A DNA stretch of 53,706 nucleotides from Methanocrinis alkalitolerans (GCF_029167205.1 NZ_JARFPL010000016.1:1-53706), one strand, 5' to 3'; counted from the first letter of the stretch, positions 24,007-33,633 are shown. Program-made: numbers and translations. Notes: generated by a model not told the origin, from the letters alone.

Positions 24007-24285
24007 CTAAAAATGTACCGGTGCCCTTCCCCTCCTGCCGGGAAGACCTGCCCCGGGGCCGAAAGCATCCGAAGTATTCTGGTCTCCTGGTCCATCCGCC
24101 TGCACCTTATGCCAGTCATCCAGGAGCGCCTCCAGCTCCTCCGCCGTCCGGGCCTGGAGTCTCTTGAGTCCGTCGACATGGGCCTGGAGCTCATCCCCCG
24201 TCCGGAAGAGGGTCCCCCGGATAGCCTCGTCGTTACATCGGCTGGAAGGGGCCTGCAGATGCAATAGATTACGAGAACTGCTCAT
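24007..24285 (-). CDS. Small coiled-coil protein coupled to the methyltransferase
   Basis: A 92-residue open frame whose ATG overlaps the stop of the methyltransferase gene as ATGA, which argues that it is real. Residues 28-65 (from FRTGDELQAHVDGLKRLQ to ELEALLDDWHKVQADG) are a charged amphipathic helix, probably a coiled coil. The end is rich in Gly, Pro and Arg and may be out of frame. No family recognised; a longer plus-strand frame covers the same place but looks like the shadow of the HEAT gene. Confidence 0.45.
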   Translation of the reverse strand: MSSSRNLLHLQAPSSRCNDEAIRGTLFRTGDELQAHVDGLKRLQARTAEELEALLDDWHKVQADGPGDQNTSDAFGPGAGLPGRRGRAPVHF

Positions 24286-24836
24286 CCCCGTCGGAGGAGG
24301 ACGCTGCGGCTGAACCTGATCTTCGGCTCGTCGGTCGGCGCAAGCCCCGCCCCCTCTGCCGCCTCCTTCATCCGTCTGAAAGAGGATTCTGAGACGTGAA
24401 ACTTCGGCTCGGAGATCAGGAGGCAGGCATCCTCCTTCAGAAGGGAGGCGACCTCCTCGAAGAATCGCCCTTGATCGGCGACCTCGTGGACCATGTAGAA
24501 GGCGAGGGCGAAATCGACCTCGTCGCAGACGCCGATCCTATCCGGCTTGCTCTGGTGGGTGGTTATTCGGGACGATAGCCCCTCCTTCGCCGCCTTATTC
24601 CTCAGGAGATCCAGCATTCGGTCCTGCAGATCCACGGCAATGACCCGCCCGTCTTCGCCCACCATCTTCGCCATGGCGATGGTGAAGGTCCCCGAGCCGC
24701 ACCCGAGATCCAGGACGGTATCTCCCTCTTCTATGAGCCGCCCGAGGATCTTCTCCGGGTTGTGGACGAGCCTTCGAATAGGATTATCCAGAGTCGGCGC
24801 CAGCCACCACGGACAGATGCGGGATAATTCGGCCAT
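24282..24836 (-). CDS. Class I SAM-dependent methyltransferase
   Basis: A 184-residue Rossmann-fold methyltransferase. Motif I is VLDLGCGSGTFTIAMAK (about residues 41-57), motif II VIAVDLQDRMLDLL, and a later DFALAFYMVHEVADQ fits motif IV. The order resembles UbiE/Methyltransf_11 or _31 proteins of methanogens, but the substrate (small molecule, arsenite, protein) cannot be told. It is followed by the coupled small coiled-coil gene. Confidence 0.85.
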   Translation of the reverse strand: MAELSRICPWWLAPTLDNPIRRLVHNPEKILGRLIEEGDTVLDLGCGSGTFTIAMAKMVGEDGRVIAVDLQDRMLDLLRNKAAKEGLSSRITTHQSKPDRIGVCDEVDFALAFYMVHEVADQGRFFEEVASLLKEDACLLISEPKFHVSESSFRRMKEAAEGAGLAPTDEPKIRFSRSVLLRRG

Positions 24837-24916
24837 GTAAATCTCACTCCCGTCGACGAGATGGCGCTAGGAGTCTATAGAGCTATGCGATTCGCGGATC
24901 CGCAAGGGCCGGAGGA

Positions 24917-26230
24917 TCATCCGAATAACCACCGCCGCAGCGACCCCCCGCCCCGGATCTGGTTGGCTCTCTCCCTCGCCTCTTCGCTCTCCCTTGAGAG
25001 GGATACGGCGACGGTGGCGACTATCATGCATACGAGCATCAGGAGCCATACGCTCTGGTAGGCCTCCGGAGACCTCGAGGTGAGGATCAGCCCTGAGACC
25101 TGCTGGAGGACCGCCCCTCCGGCGAAGGGGAATATGTTGAGGGCTGCCGTCACCGTCCCGACGATCGCCATGGGGAAGAGCTCCTTGATCTGGGCGTAGC
25201 TGACGACGAAGAACCCGCCGAAGAAGCCGAAGAAGAAGTTTATGGCCATGTAGGCCTGGGGGCTTGATATCGATCCTGCGGTGGACCATATAACAGCCCA
25301 GATTACGGTATAGGCGACGGACCCCGCCACGAGGACCTTCTTTCGAGACCCCAGGACCTTGTCGGAGATGTAGCCGGCGGTGGTGCAGCCGAAGATCATC
25401 CCGATCCCGATGAAGGTGAGGACTATGCCGTAGGTCGTCTTCACCCACCCCAGGACGTCGCTATAGAACGGTCCTGCCCAGAGCCCCTGATAGACCATGA
25501 CGCTCCCGTACATGAAGAAGAACCAGACCGCCATGGGCCAGAACTTCCTCCCAGACCCGAAGGTCATCTTCAGCGCCGCCCCCATGGGGATCCTCTCCGG
25601 CCCTCCGTCGTCGAGCTCCGATCCGCCGCCCTCGTACGCCTCGATCTCGGATATGGCGGGAAGTCCCACATCCTGGGGCCGGTCCCGGGCAATCGCCCAG
25701 GCGCCGACGGCGATGGCGAGGGTGATCGCCCCCAGGATGAGAAAGACCTGCTGCCAGCCCAGGGCTGCAGAGAAGAAGGCGAGGGGTCCTGCGGCGCCGA
25801 GGGCGCCCAGGTTTCCCACCGCCAGGAGGATCCCCGAGAGGGTGGCGAACTCGTTGGTCCTGTACCAGGTCGAGATGATCTTCATGGTGGGGATGTAGAC
25901 CATCGCGACCCCCAGTCCGATCATCACCCGTCCGACGACCACCAGCTCGAAGGAAGAGGCGATCCCCGTGAGGATCGCTCCGGCCGCGGCCAGGAGGGTG
26001 AAGGCGCTGACGGTCTTCCTGGGCCCCCAGCTGTCGGTCAATAGCCCCGCTGGAAGCTGCATGACGGTGTAGGCGTAGAAGTAGGCGGAGCTGAGGAGGG
26101 CGATGGAGGCGGCCGATACGGCGAAGGTCGCCTCCAGGTCCGTCGCCACCGCTGCGGTGGAGACCCGGTGGAAGTAGACGAAGAAGTAGGCAGAGGCGAG
26201 GATGCCGAAGACCGCCCACCGACGGCTCAT
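24917..26230 (-). CDS. Major facilitator superfamily transporter
   Basis: A 437-residue membrane protein with twelve predicted helices and the MFS loop 2-3 signature in LLTDSWGPRKTVSAFTLL (around residue 65) and RVMIGLGVAMVYIPTMKIIS in helix 4. A hydrophilic loop (residues 200-225) separates the two halves. ATG 26230 is chosen; a GTG directly before it is also in frame. The N-terminal half resembles organic-anion or sugar-phosphate antiporters and the NarK group; the substrate is not evident. It has no operon partner. Confidence 0.85.
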   Translation of the reverse strand: MSRRWAVFGILASAYFFVYFHRVSTAAVATDLEATFAVSAASIALLSSAYFYAYTVMQLPAGLLTDSWGPRKTVSAFTLLAAAGAILTGIASSFELVVVGRVMIGLGVAMVYIPTMKIISTWYRTNEFATLSGILLAVGNLGALGAAGPLAFFSAALGWQQVFLILGAITLAIAVGAWAIARDRPQDVGLPAISEIEAYEGGGSELDDGGPERIPMGAALKMTFGSGRKFWPMAVWFFFMYGSVMVYQGLWAGPFYSDVLGWVKTTYGIVLTFIGIGMIFGCTTAGYISDKVLGSRKKVLVAGSVAYTVIWAVIWSTAGSISSPQAYMAINFFFGFFGGFFVVSYAQIKELFPMAIVGTVTAALNIFPFAGGAVLQQVSGLILTSRSPEAYQSVWLLMLVCMIVATVAVSLSRESEEARERANQIRGGGSLRRWLFG

Positions 26231-26538
26231 CACCCTGTCAACATCGCTCTTCTCTAACGGCGTTGTAGAAACCCTCCTCTACATGAGACGGGACGAATCG
26301 AATCTTGCCCTTCGTCGGCCAGCTCTCGGAAGGTCGGGACGGCTATATATCACCATGGGCTGATCTGCAGATGAATCCTCTCGGAAAAGTTTTTCATAAA
26401 TCGTATTATATAATTAGCTTTAAATGTTATTTGATCCCTCAACTCTAATTGTGGCCGTAATACATATCGTTCCTATAATATCGTTCCTCTGAAGGCAGCA
26501 AAATCGATATAACGGATTAACATGGCGAGGATAGGATT
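26231..26538. other. Divergent promoter region between MFS and Cache genes
   Basis: 308 bases without a gene. AT-rich from 26390, with TATA-like tracts (GTATTATATAATT near 26403 and GCTATATATC near 26342) and the direct repeat listed next. Confidence 0.5.
26464..26488. repeat. Direct repeat ATATCGTTCCT, candidate regulator site
   Basis: ATATCGTTCCT occurs at 26464-26474 and again at 26478-26488, separated by ATA, so the period is 14 bases. It lies 50 bases before the Cache gene, in the promoter zone. Direct repeats at about one helical turn and a third can bind tandem regulator dimers; the regulator is unknown. Confidence 0.4.
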
Positions 26539-27876
26539 ATGTCAATGACATACATACGGATCACCTTTTCGCTCCTCCTGGCCTTCGGCCTTGTCGCCAG
26601 CCCTGGGGCATCTGTCGTCCCCGATGAGCCTCCAGGCCCCAATCTGGCGGCGATGGAAGGCCGGACTTCCGGCGAGGAGATGGCATCCATCCTGGACGAG
26701 GCGAGAGATCGCCTTCTGGAGAACGGCAAGATCGAAGGGCTGAAGGCCATCAGCGACCCCCATGGCGAGTTTGTCAGGGGCGAGCTCTACATCTTCGCCT
26801 ACGACTTCAACGGGACGCTCCTCGCCCACCCCTATCTTCCGGAGCTGGTGGGCAGAAACAACCTCGACCTCGTCGACCCCAATGGCGTTCCCATGATCAA
26901 GAACCTGATGGAAGTGGCAGGGCGGGGCGGAGGCCTCATCTACAACGTCTACCCCAACCCCGCCGCCGATAACGTCGATGAGCTGAAGCTCGTCGGCGTC
27001 GTAAAGGTCGACGACGACCTCTGGATAGGCTCCGGGATCTACATCTCAGCCGAGCCTCCCCGGTTCAGCCTTCAGGATCGGGAATCTCTGAGAAACTTCG
27101 TCGATGAGGCGGTGAACTATTCCATCGAGAACGGCAGGCAGAAGGCTCTTGCGGCCTTCAACGATCCTGCCGGGGAGTTCGTCCGGGGTGGCCTCTACAT
27201 CTTCGCCTACGACTTCAACGGCACCGCCCTCGCCCTACCCTTCCAGCCCGATATCGTCGGCGATGATCGGATCGATATCGAAGACGCCAACGGCGTCGCC
27301 TTCGTCCGGGATTTCATATCCCTGGCCAGGGGAGGCGAAGGGGAGTCGTACTATATCTATCCAAACCCCGAAAATGAGATGGCTGAGGAGCTGAAGCTCA
27401 GCCGCGTCGCCAAGGTCGACGAGACCTGGTTTTTGGGGGCTGGTATCTACAGCTCGCGCTCCAAAGATGATAACCTCTCAGAAAAGAAGCCGGCAAATAG
27501 GATAGAGCTCCAGGGCTTCGTCCGGGAGGCGGCGAGCCACGCCCTGGTGGCAGGAAGGGAGAGGGCCGCGGCCGATTTCATGGATACCGAAGGTCCCTGG
27601 GTCCGGGGAGACGTCTACATCTTCGCCCAGGACTTCAACGGCACCGCCCTCGTCCTCCCCTACCTCCCCTCGGAGGTGGGGACCTACCGCCTTGACGTCC
27701 AAGACGAGGAAGGCGCCTTCATCAACCGGGATATGCGCTCCATCGCCCTCAAAGACGGCGGTTTCTACGAATACCGGTGGAGAAACCCCGCCACCAGCGA
27801 GACCGAAGATAAGGTTAGCTACGTCATGAAGGTCGACGAGACCTGGTGGCTCGGTGCCGGGATATACGAGCAGTAG
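26539..27876 (+). CDS. Secreted protein of three tandem single-Cache domains
   Basis: A 445-residue protein with signal peptide (IRITFSLLLAFGLVASPGAS) and three copies of a sCache_2 domain. Each copy has the series GEFVRG-LYIFAYDFNGT, LPYLP-VG, a D-NG segment, and KVDETWWLGAGIY; they run about 45-178, 185-312 and 320-445. The Cache fold binds small ligands such as carboxylates or amino acids outside the cell and is usually part of a sensor kinase or chemoreceptor. Here no membrane or signalling domain follows, so it may be a ligand-binding partner of some other receptor or a scavenger. It stands alone. Confidence 0.88.
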   Translation: MSMTYIRITFSLLLAFGLVASPGASVVPDEPPGPNLAAMEGRTSGEEMASILDEARDRLLENGKIEGLKAISDPHGEFVRGELYIFAYDFNGTLLAHPYLPELVGRNNLDLVDPNGVPMIKNLMEVAGRGGGLIYNVYPNPAADNVDELKLVGVVKVDDDLWIGSGIYISAEPPRFSLQDRESLRNFVDEAVNYSIENGRQKALAAFNDPAGEFVRGGLYIFAYDFNGTALALPFQPDIVGDDRIDIEDANGVAFVRDFISLARGGEGESYYIYPNPENEMAEELKLSRVAKVDETWFLGAGIYSSRSKDDNLSEKKPANRIELQGFVREAASHALVAGRERAAADFMDTEGPWVRGDVYIFAQDFNGTALVLPYLPSEVGTYRLDVQDEEGAFINRDMRSIALKDGGFYEYRWRNPATSETEDKVSYVMKVDETWWLGAGIYEQ

Positions 27877-28041
27877 GGAAAAGCGGCCGCTGCCGGGGCT
27901 GACCCGGCCATCTTTTTTCATAGAGGATCAAAGCGCGTTTATCTTTCTCCTGGAAGATCGCAACCGGTTTATCTCCGGTCGAAGATACCGGTTACCGCCC
28001 GAAAAACATCGGCCCATTGAAGGGCCGGGAGGAAGAATCTC

Positions 28042-28554
28042 ATGATCGAACTGCTGCGCAAGAGAAGAAGCATCAGAAGGTACAGGGACGAGGATATCGA
28101 CCCCGGGATCGTGGAGCTACTCAAGGAGGCGGCTCTCCGGTCGCCGACCTCCAGAAACTTCAGGCCCTGGAGGTTCGTCTTCGTCGAAGATCGGGAAAAG
28201 CTCGCGGCGCTCTCGAAGGCGAAGCCCTCGGGCTCTTCATTTCTCGCAGGAGCGCGCCTGGGGGTCGTCGTCTGCGCCTATGATGACGAGTCGGACGTCT
28301 GGATAGAGGACTGCTCGATAGCATCGATAATCCTGCAGCTTGCGGGCCAGAGCCTAGGCCTCGGCTCCTGCTGGATCCAGATAAGGCTGCGGATGCACGA
28401 CGGATCGCAGACGAGCGAGGAGTACGTCCGGTCGGTCCTCGGCCTTCCCGCGGGGTTGAAGGTCGAGTCGATCATCGCCTTCGGATATCCCGATGAGGAG
28501 AGGGAGCCAGTGCCGGCAGAGGAACTGCAGCAGGAGAAGATCATATCGGCCTGA
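28042..28554 (+). CDS. Nitroreductase-family FMN protein
   Basis: A 170-residue flavoprotein. The N-terminus MIELLRKRRSIRRYRDEDID and the following LRSPTSRNFRPWRFVFVED are the standard FMN-binding start of the family; GLGSCWIQIR near 115 and LKVESIIAFGYPDEE near 150 complete it. Such enzymes reduce quinones, nitro groups or related substrates with NAD(P)H; the physiological substrate is not evident. It is followed 70 bases later by a small regulator. Confidence 0.9.
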   Translation: MIELLRKRRSIRRYRDEDIDPGIVELLKEAALRSPTSRNFRPWRFVFVEDREKLAALSKAKPSGSSFLAGARLGVVVCAYDDESDVWIEDCSIASIILQLAGQSLGLGSCWIQIRLRMHDGSQTSEEYVRSVLGLPAGLKVESIIAFGYPDEEREPVPAEELQQEKIISA

Positions 28555-28625
28555 GGATCGGTAATCATCATCTCCCTTCATCTCCCACCGAAAGGGAGAT
28601 CTTCAGACCCGACGATCCAAGACCC

Positions 28626-28916
28626 ATGAAAATCGGAAGAAAGGCGAAGCCCGACTCCCCCGATGAGATGGCCCTCGTCCATCACGCCCTGGAAAACCCC
28701 ATCAGAAGGAGGATGATCATCCTGATGGTAGAGGGGTGCCTCTCGGTCGAGGGGATCGGCTTGGCTGTAGGTCCGAAGATGCTCGACTACCACCTCCACC
28801 GGCTGGAGCTGGCGGGGCTCATCTATCTCGCCGGCGGGAAGATTGCCCTTACGGAGTCGGGAGAGGCCTACGGCGGACTCGTCAAGTCCCAGGCGGAGAG
28901 AGGGGGCGCATGGTGA
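28626..28916 (+). CDS. Small winged-helix transcriptional regulator
   Basis: A 96-residue protein with an ArsR-like winged helix: ALENPIRRRMIILMVEGCLS (helices 1 and 2), LAVGPKMLDYHLHRLELAGL (recognition helix and following helix) and the wing IYLAGGKIALTESGEAY. There is no sensing domain beyond the wing, except a single Cys in EGCLS. It lies just after the nitroreductase gene in the same direction and may control it. Confidence 0.8.
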   Translation: MKIGRKAKPDSPDEMALVHHALENPIRRRMIILMVEGCLSVEGIGLAVGPKMLDYHLHRLELAGLIYLAGGKIALTESGEAYGGLVKSQAERGGAW

Positions 28917-29085
28917 GATCCGTCCCGGTATCGGGAGGTTCTCGCATCAGAGAGAGCGAGGGTGGGGGTTATGCCCGCCACCCGGCGGACCGTCGCCCCC
29001 CGCCCCCCCCATCCTCCTGGATCAGCCCCAGGAGTTCAGGGACGCGCCGATCCCACGCCACTCCGCCAACTCATCTTCAGGGGGT

Positions 29086-29787
29086 TTAGGTGGCTACTTG
29101 TACCATGTTGCTTCTTGCGATCTCGCTAAACCCGCCGCCCCCCGCCCAGTTCTCAAACATCCGAAACTCGTACTCCCCAGCCTCCCCCGGGGCGGTGAAG
29201 GTGAGGGTACCACTCGTCTCGCCGCGGAGGTAATGCCACTGGCCGTACTCTTCGTTTGCCGCTCCTGCCTTGTAGATGGCGATCCAGTCGGTCTCAAACC
29301 CCGGCGCTCCCGAATAATCGACGGATATCTCCCCGCCTGGGGCCACCCGCAGAGGGGACGCCGTGATATTCGTAAGGTTTAAAGCTTCGATCTCGACGGT
29401 GACGAGGTTGCTTCTTGCGATATCGTTATAGCCGCCCCCACCGGCCCAGTTCTCAAACATCCGTAACTCGTAGGCTCCCCCTTCGCCGGGGGCGGTGAAG
29501 GTCAGATTCCCTCTCGGCTCGCCGTAGAGGTAATACCACTCGCCGTACTCTTCGTTCGGATCGTCCACCTTGAAGATGGCTATCCAGTCACTTTCAAACC
29601 CTGGTGCTCCCGAATATGAGACTACGATCTCGTCCTCGGGGTTCGCCAGGCTCGGCGATGCATAAATCGTCGCCTCCTCTCCCATCGCCTGCAAGGAAGC
29701 GGCGATGAGCAGAACCGCGATCGCCACCAGGGGTCGGACGATCTCAGAATAGGCAATTCCCTTCGATCTCAATCGAGTTACCTCCAC
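29086..29787 (-). CDS. Secreted protein with two copies of a beta domain
   Basis: A 233-residue exported protein (signal IVRPLVAIAVLLIAASLQAM) made of two near-identical domains, residues 38-133 and 138-232. Both contain SGAPGFE-DWIAI-K, NEEYG-W-YL-GE, LTFTAPGE-G-YE-RMFENWAGGGG and IARSN-V-V. This resembles the DWIG(I/L)Y-type Ig-like beta domain found at the start of some phosphatases and SKICH proteins. DNA of the two halves is alike, so the duplication is recent. Surface or adhesion role inferred. Confidence 0.75.
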   Translation of the reverse strand: MEVTRLRSKGIAYSEIVRPLVAIAVLLIAASLQAMGEEATIYASPSLANPEDEIVVSYSGAPGFESDWIAIFKVDDPNEEYGEWYYLYGEPRGNLTFTAPGEGGAYELRMFENWAGGGGYNDIARSNLVTVEIEALNLTNITASPLRVAPGGEISVDYSGAPGFETDWIAIYKAGAANEEYGQWHYLRGETSGTLTFTAPGEAGEYEFRMFENWAGGGGFSEIARSNMVQVAT

Positions 29788-29862
29788 AAATCTGTCGGCT
29801 TCCGCCTCAAGAGAGGCGTGGGCTGGAGTAGGATCTACGCCCCTTAAGTTGAAATAGGTTCT

Positions 29863-32583
29863 TCAAGGATGGCGGGGACCTTCCGAACCCATCTCCTTTT
29901 GAGCCCTCTTTCTGATCCTCCGCTTGTAGGCCTCATGGCTCGCGAAGAGGAGGATCGGGAAGGGGATGAGGATCCAGAGATGATCGATGGGGACGTGAGA
30001 GGTGTTGAAGACGAGCTGGACCGCCCCGACGTTCAGGAGGGCGTATATCCAGAGCAGCTCCAGGAGGATGGCGACGATGAGAAGCCTGTTTTTGAAGAGC
30101 CCCCTCTCGAAGGCGGAAGACCCCCAGGACCGGAGCGTCCAGACGTTGAGGAGCTGGCAGCTGACGGCCCCCAGGAGGGTCATCGTCATGGCCTGCTTAT
30201 GAAAGTCGGTGTTGGTTATGGAGAGGTCTCCGTAGCTCCAGCCGTTCAAAAAGAGGAAACCGAGGAAGGCGGTCATGGCGGCGGCCCCCTCGATGGGGCC
30301 CAAAAAGAAGTAGCCCCGCTTGAAGACCTCCCTGTCGAGGATCTTCTCGTCCTTTCCTACGGGGGGGCGTTCCATGATGTCCTTCTCCGGCGCCTCGTTG
30401 CCCAGGGCGAGGCCGGGGAGCATGTCGGACCCCAGGTCTATAGATAGGATCTGGATCACCGAGAGGGGGAGGGGGATTCTGAAGAAGAAATGGAGGATGT
30501 AGGGGACGATCTCCGGGACGTTCGAGGAGAGTATGTAGGTTACGAACTTTTTTATGTTGAAGTAGACGGTCCTCCCCTCCTCTACGGCGGCGACGATGGA
30601 TGCGAAGTTGTCATCCAGAAGGATCATGTCCGCCGCCTCCTTGGCCACCTCCGTCCCCTTCATCCCCATGGAGATCCCGATGTCCGCCTTCCTGAGGGCG
30701 GGAGCGTCGTTGACGCCGTCGCCGGTCATCGCCACCACCTCCCCGTTCTCCTGGAGGATGGAGGCGATCCGCAGCTTCTGCTCAGACCTCATCCGGGCGA
30801 AGAGGACGTTATCTTCGGCGAGGATCTTCGCAAGATCCTCGTCCGGGATCTTCCTGATCTCATCTCCCGTAAGGACGACGTCGACCTCGAGCCCCACCAT
30901 CTCGGCGATCGCCTTGGCTGTGAGGGGGTTGTCCCCGGTGAGGATCATGACCCTTATGGAGGCTCTCTGGCACTTTTTTATGGCGTCGCGTACCTCCTCT
31001 CTCGGAAGGTCCATGATCCCCAATAGCCCCAGAAATATGAGGTCCTTCTCCTCATCCCCCTCGTTGTAGGCGACGGCAATGAGCCTGTAGGCCTTCCGCT
31101 CCAGCTCCTGAGCCTCCGCCTCTATCCTCCTCCGTTCCTCCTCCCCCAGGGGGCGGACCCGCCCTCTTCCGTCGACGAGCCGGTCGGAGAGCGGGATCAG
31201 GACCTCCGGTGCCCCCTTGGAGAAGATCATCCTCCTGCCCCCCTTCTCACAGACCGTCGACATCATCTTCCGGTCGCTGGAGAAGGGAATCTCACCGGCC
31301 TTTTCGTAACCCTCGCCAGAAACTCCGGCCTTCCTGGCGGCGGCGACGATGGCCAGCTCCGTCGGGTCGCCGTAGACCGACCCCTCGCATATCTTCGCCC
31401 TGGAGTTCAGGGCAGACGCTTCAAGGAGGAAGTTCAGCCGATCGAGAGAACCCGGCGCCTCATCTTGGAAGGAGAACTCGCCGTCTTCGAAGTAGCCCTC
31501 GCCGGAGACCCTCGCCCCCTCGCCGCCGGCGAGGCGGACCTCCTTCACCGTCATCTCGTTTCGGGTGATCGTCCCGGTCTTGTCGGTGCATATCACCGTG
31601 GCGCTCCCCAGGGTCTGGGCTGATTCGAGGTTCTTTATCAGGGCGTTCCTCCGCGCCATGTTCCGGCTGGCCATCGATAAAGAGAGGGTTATGGTGGGGA
31701 GCATCCCCTCAGGAACGTTGGCCACTATGAGGGAGAGGGCGAAGATGGCGGCGATGGGCCACCCCTGGCCGGATAGGACCCCCAGGACGAAGAAGAGGCC
31801 GCCCACCAGGAGGGCGGCGAGGGTCAGGATCCTGGTGATCCAGATGATCTCAAGCTCCATCGGCGTAGGCCTCTTCTCTACATCTTTCGAGAGGGAGGCC
31901 ATCTTTCCAAACTCCGTCTCCCCGCCGGTGGCAAAGATGACGGCGAGGCCGTTACCTGAGGTTACGGTCGTCCCGGCGAAGAGGACGTTCTTCGCGTCCA
32001 GGATCTCCTCGCTGGCGTCGGCCTCGGCGACCCTCCGCGCCGGCTCCGCCTCGCCGGTGAGAGCCGCCATGTTGACCCGGAGAGAGTTTCCCTCCAGGAG
32101 GACTCCGTCGGCCCCTATCCTGTCGCCCTCTTCGACGACCAAGATGTCTCCGGGGACTAGCTCTTTTGCCTCCACCTCCTGGACCTCGCCGCCCCTCCGG
32201 ACGACCGCCTTCGATGGTACCAGCATTAGGAGCGCCTCCACCGTCTTGTCCGCCCTGTACTCCTGCCAGAAGGCGAAGGTGGCGTTGATGAAGACGGCTC
32301 CGAGGATGGCGAAGGAGAGGATGTCATACCCCTCGCCGGGAGAATGGTGGTCCGCCACGAAGGAGAGGACGGCCGCCACCTCCAGGAGGATGGCAAAGAA
32401 AGCGAGGTACTGCCGGAGGTACTCCTTCAGGTAGTTCTTCCTCCGCCTCCTCTCAAGCTCGTTGGGTCCGAACTCCTTCAGCCGTCTTCTCGCCTCTGAG
32501 ATCTCCAGGCCGGAGAGGCTGCTGTTGAGGCGGGCCAGCACCACGTCGCTGGGGAAAGAGCGGAGGCTCTTCTGGTCGCTCAT
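29863..32583 (-). CDS. P2-type cation ATPase, resembling Na+/K+-ATPase alpha chains
   Basis: A 906-residue P-type pump. The phosphorylated Asp is 334 in ICTDKTGTITRNEMTV; the actuator loop is LTGEAEP (176-180), with Ala in place of the usual Ser of TGES; the hinge is MTGDGVNDAPALRKADIG. Helix M4 reads VANVPEGMLPTITLSLS, M5 LSSNVPEIVPYILHFF and M6 LSIDLGSDMLPGLALGNE; these match the ion-binding helices of the P2C (Na+/K+, H+/K+) group better than calcium pumps. No beta subunit is expected in archaea. It is followed by four-CBS and universal stress genes, which may reflect ionic or energy stress. Confidence 0.9.
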   Translation of the reverse strand: MSDQKSLRSFPSDVVLARLNSSLSGLEISEARRRLKEFGPNELERRRRKNYLKEYLRQYLAFFAILLEVAAVLSFVADHHSPGEGYDILSFAILGAVFINATFAFWQEYRADKTVEALLMLVPSKAVVRRGGEVQEVEAKELVPGDILVVEEGDRIGADGVLLEGNSLRVNMAALTGEAEPARRVAEADASEEILDAKNVLFAGTTVTSGNGLAVIFATGGETEFGKMASLSKDVEKRPTPMELEIIWITRILTLAALLVGGLFFVLGVLSGQGWPIAAIFALSLIVANVPEGMLPTITLSLSMASRNMARRNALIKNLESAQTLGSATVICTDKTGTITRNEMTVKEVRLAGGEGARVSGEGYFEDGEFSFQDEAPGSLDRLNFLLEASALNSRAKICEGSVYGDPTELAIVAAARKAGVSGEGYEKAGEIPFSSDRKMMSTVCEKGGRRMIFSKGAPEVLIPLSDRLVDGRGRVRPLGEEERRRIEAEAQELERKAYRLIAVAYNEGDEEKDLIFLGLLGIMDLPREEVRDAIKKCQRASIRVMILTGDNPLTAKAIAEMVGLEVDVVLTGDEIRKIPDEDLAKILAEDNVLFARMRSEQKLRIASILQENGEVVAMTGDGVNDAPALRKADIGISMGMKGTEVAKEAADMILLDDNFASIVAAVEEGRTVYFNIKKFVTYILSSNVPEIVPYILHFFFRIPLPLSVIQILSIDLGSDMLPGLALGNEAPEKDIMERPPVGKDEKILDREVFKRGYFFLGPIEGAAAMTAFLGFLFLNGWSYGDLSITNTDFHKQAMTMTLLGAVSCQLLNVWTLRSWGSSAFERGLFKNRLLIVAILLELLWIYALLNVGAVQLVFNTSHVPIDHLWILIPFPILLFASHEAYKRRIRKRAQKEMGSEGPRHP

Positions 32584-32769
32584 AAAATCTTCTTGAGGTT
32601 ATCTCTCAAAGGTTTAAATAATTATCCAAAAAAAGGGCGCAGACTCCCTGGTGCTTGGGAGGAGATGGAAGAAGAGGAAGAAGAGGGGAGCTGCCCGGAC
32701 CCCTCTTATCATGCTTTGGGGATCGTCCAAAAGACGGACGGCGACCGTTCTCGGGAGTCGTCCCGGCCG

Positions 32770-33633
32770 TCAGATCTCGGACTCCAGGGAGTGCTCGATC
32801 AGCGCCCAGAGAAGGTCGGAGTCCTTCAGCATCCCCGCCAGTTTCTGGTGAGCCGAAACCACCGGGAGCTGGTCGATCTTCTCTCTTTTCATAACCCGCG
32901 CACACTCGGAGACCTCGCTGCTCTTGATGGCGGTGACGGCGGGGACCATCGCCTGCTTGACGGGGATTTTGCGCAGCGCGATCCGGGAGACGCCGTAGTA
33001 GAAGTTGAGGGTGTCTCTGGTGCTCTCCCAAGTCCACTCGTCCTCGTCCGTCGCCGAAGACATGTCCGACATCTCGACGGAGTCCTCGATGACTGACGCG
33101 TTTATCAGATCTCTATCGGAGACTATCCCCACCAGGTTCAGATCGGAGTCTATCACCGGGGATGCCTGGACGTCGGCGTACTCCATCACGGCTCCCGCCA
33201 CCGGGAGTGGCATCTCGTCCCAGATGGCGACGGCGGTCTTCTCAAAGTACCTCTCGATCGTCCTATTTATATCCAGGTCTGCGATCACCCGGATTATGTC
33301 GGCGACGCTGACGATCCCCGATAGGGTGGCGTCCTCCACCACGGGAAGACGCCTGATATCGTTCTCTGCCAGGAGCTTCGCCGCCTCGACGACGCTGTCT
33401 TCGGGCTTCACCACCAGCGGGTCCCGGGTCATCAGGAGGGCGGTCTGGTCCTCTTCGGGATTTCTAAGAAGGTCGGTCCTGGTGACCATCCCCACCAGCT
33501 CGCCGCCCTTGACCACAGGTACCCCTGAGACGTGCCTCTCCTTGAGAGCCTTCAATACCATGTCCCTGGAGCCGGGTATAGAGACGAAGGCGACGTCCTC
33601 CACCATCACATCCTTGATCAGAATTCCGTTCAA
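32770..33633 (-). CDS. Protein of four CBS domains
   Basis: A 287-residue cytoplasmic protein of two Bateman modules. CBS cores with the G-V-x-T-x-D-L pattern are seen at LVGMVTRTDLLR, LSGIVSVADIIRV, LVGIVSDRDLINA and LAGMLKDSDLLWAL. Such tandem CBS proteins bind adenine nucleotides or SAM and act as energy sensors. The gene start overlaps the stop of the universal stress gene (ATGA), so the two form an operon, and both follow the amidohydrolase gene. Confidence 0.88.
   Translation of the reverse strand: MNGILIKDVMVEDVAFVSIPGSRDMVLKALKERHVSGVPVVKGGELVGMVTRTDLLRNPEEDQTALLMTRDPLVVKPEDSVVEAAKLLAENDIRRLPVVEDATLSGIVSVADIIRVIADLDINRTIERYFEKTAVAIWDEMPLPVAGAVMEYADVQASPVIDSDLNLVGIVSDRDLINASVIEDSVEMSDMSSATDEDEWTWESTRDTLNFYYGVSRIALRKIPVKQAMVPAVTAIKSSEVSECARVMKREKIDQLPVVSAHQKLAGMLKDSDLLWALIEHSLESEI

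Noticed and set aside
22474..24267. 597-codon plus-strand frame over the HEAT-TPR gene
   Set aside because: It mirrors the repeats of the minus-strand gene; no independent motif.
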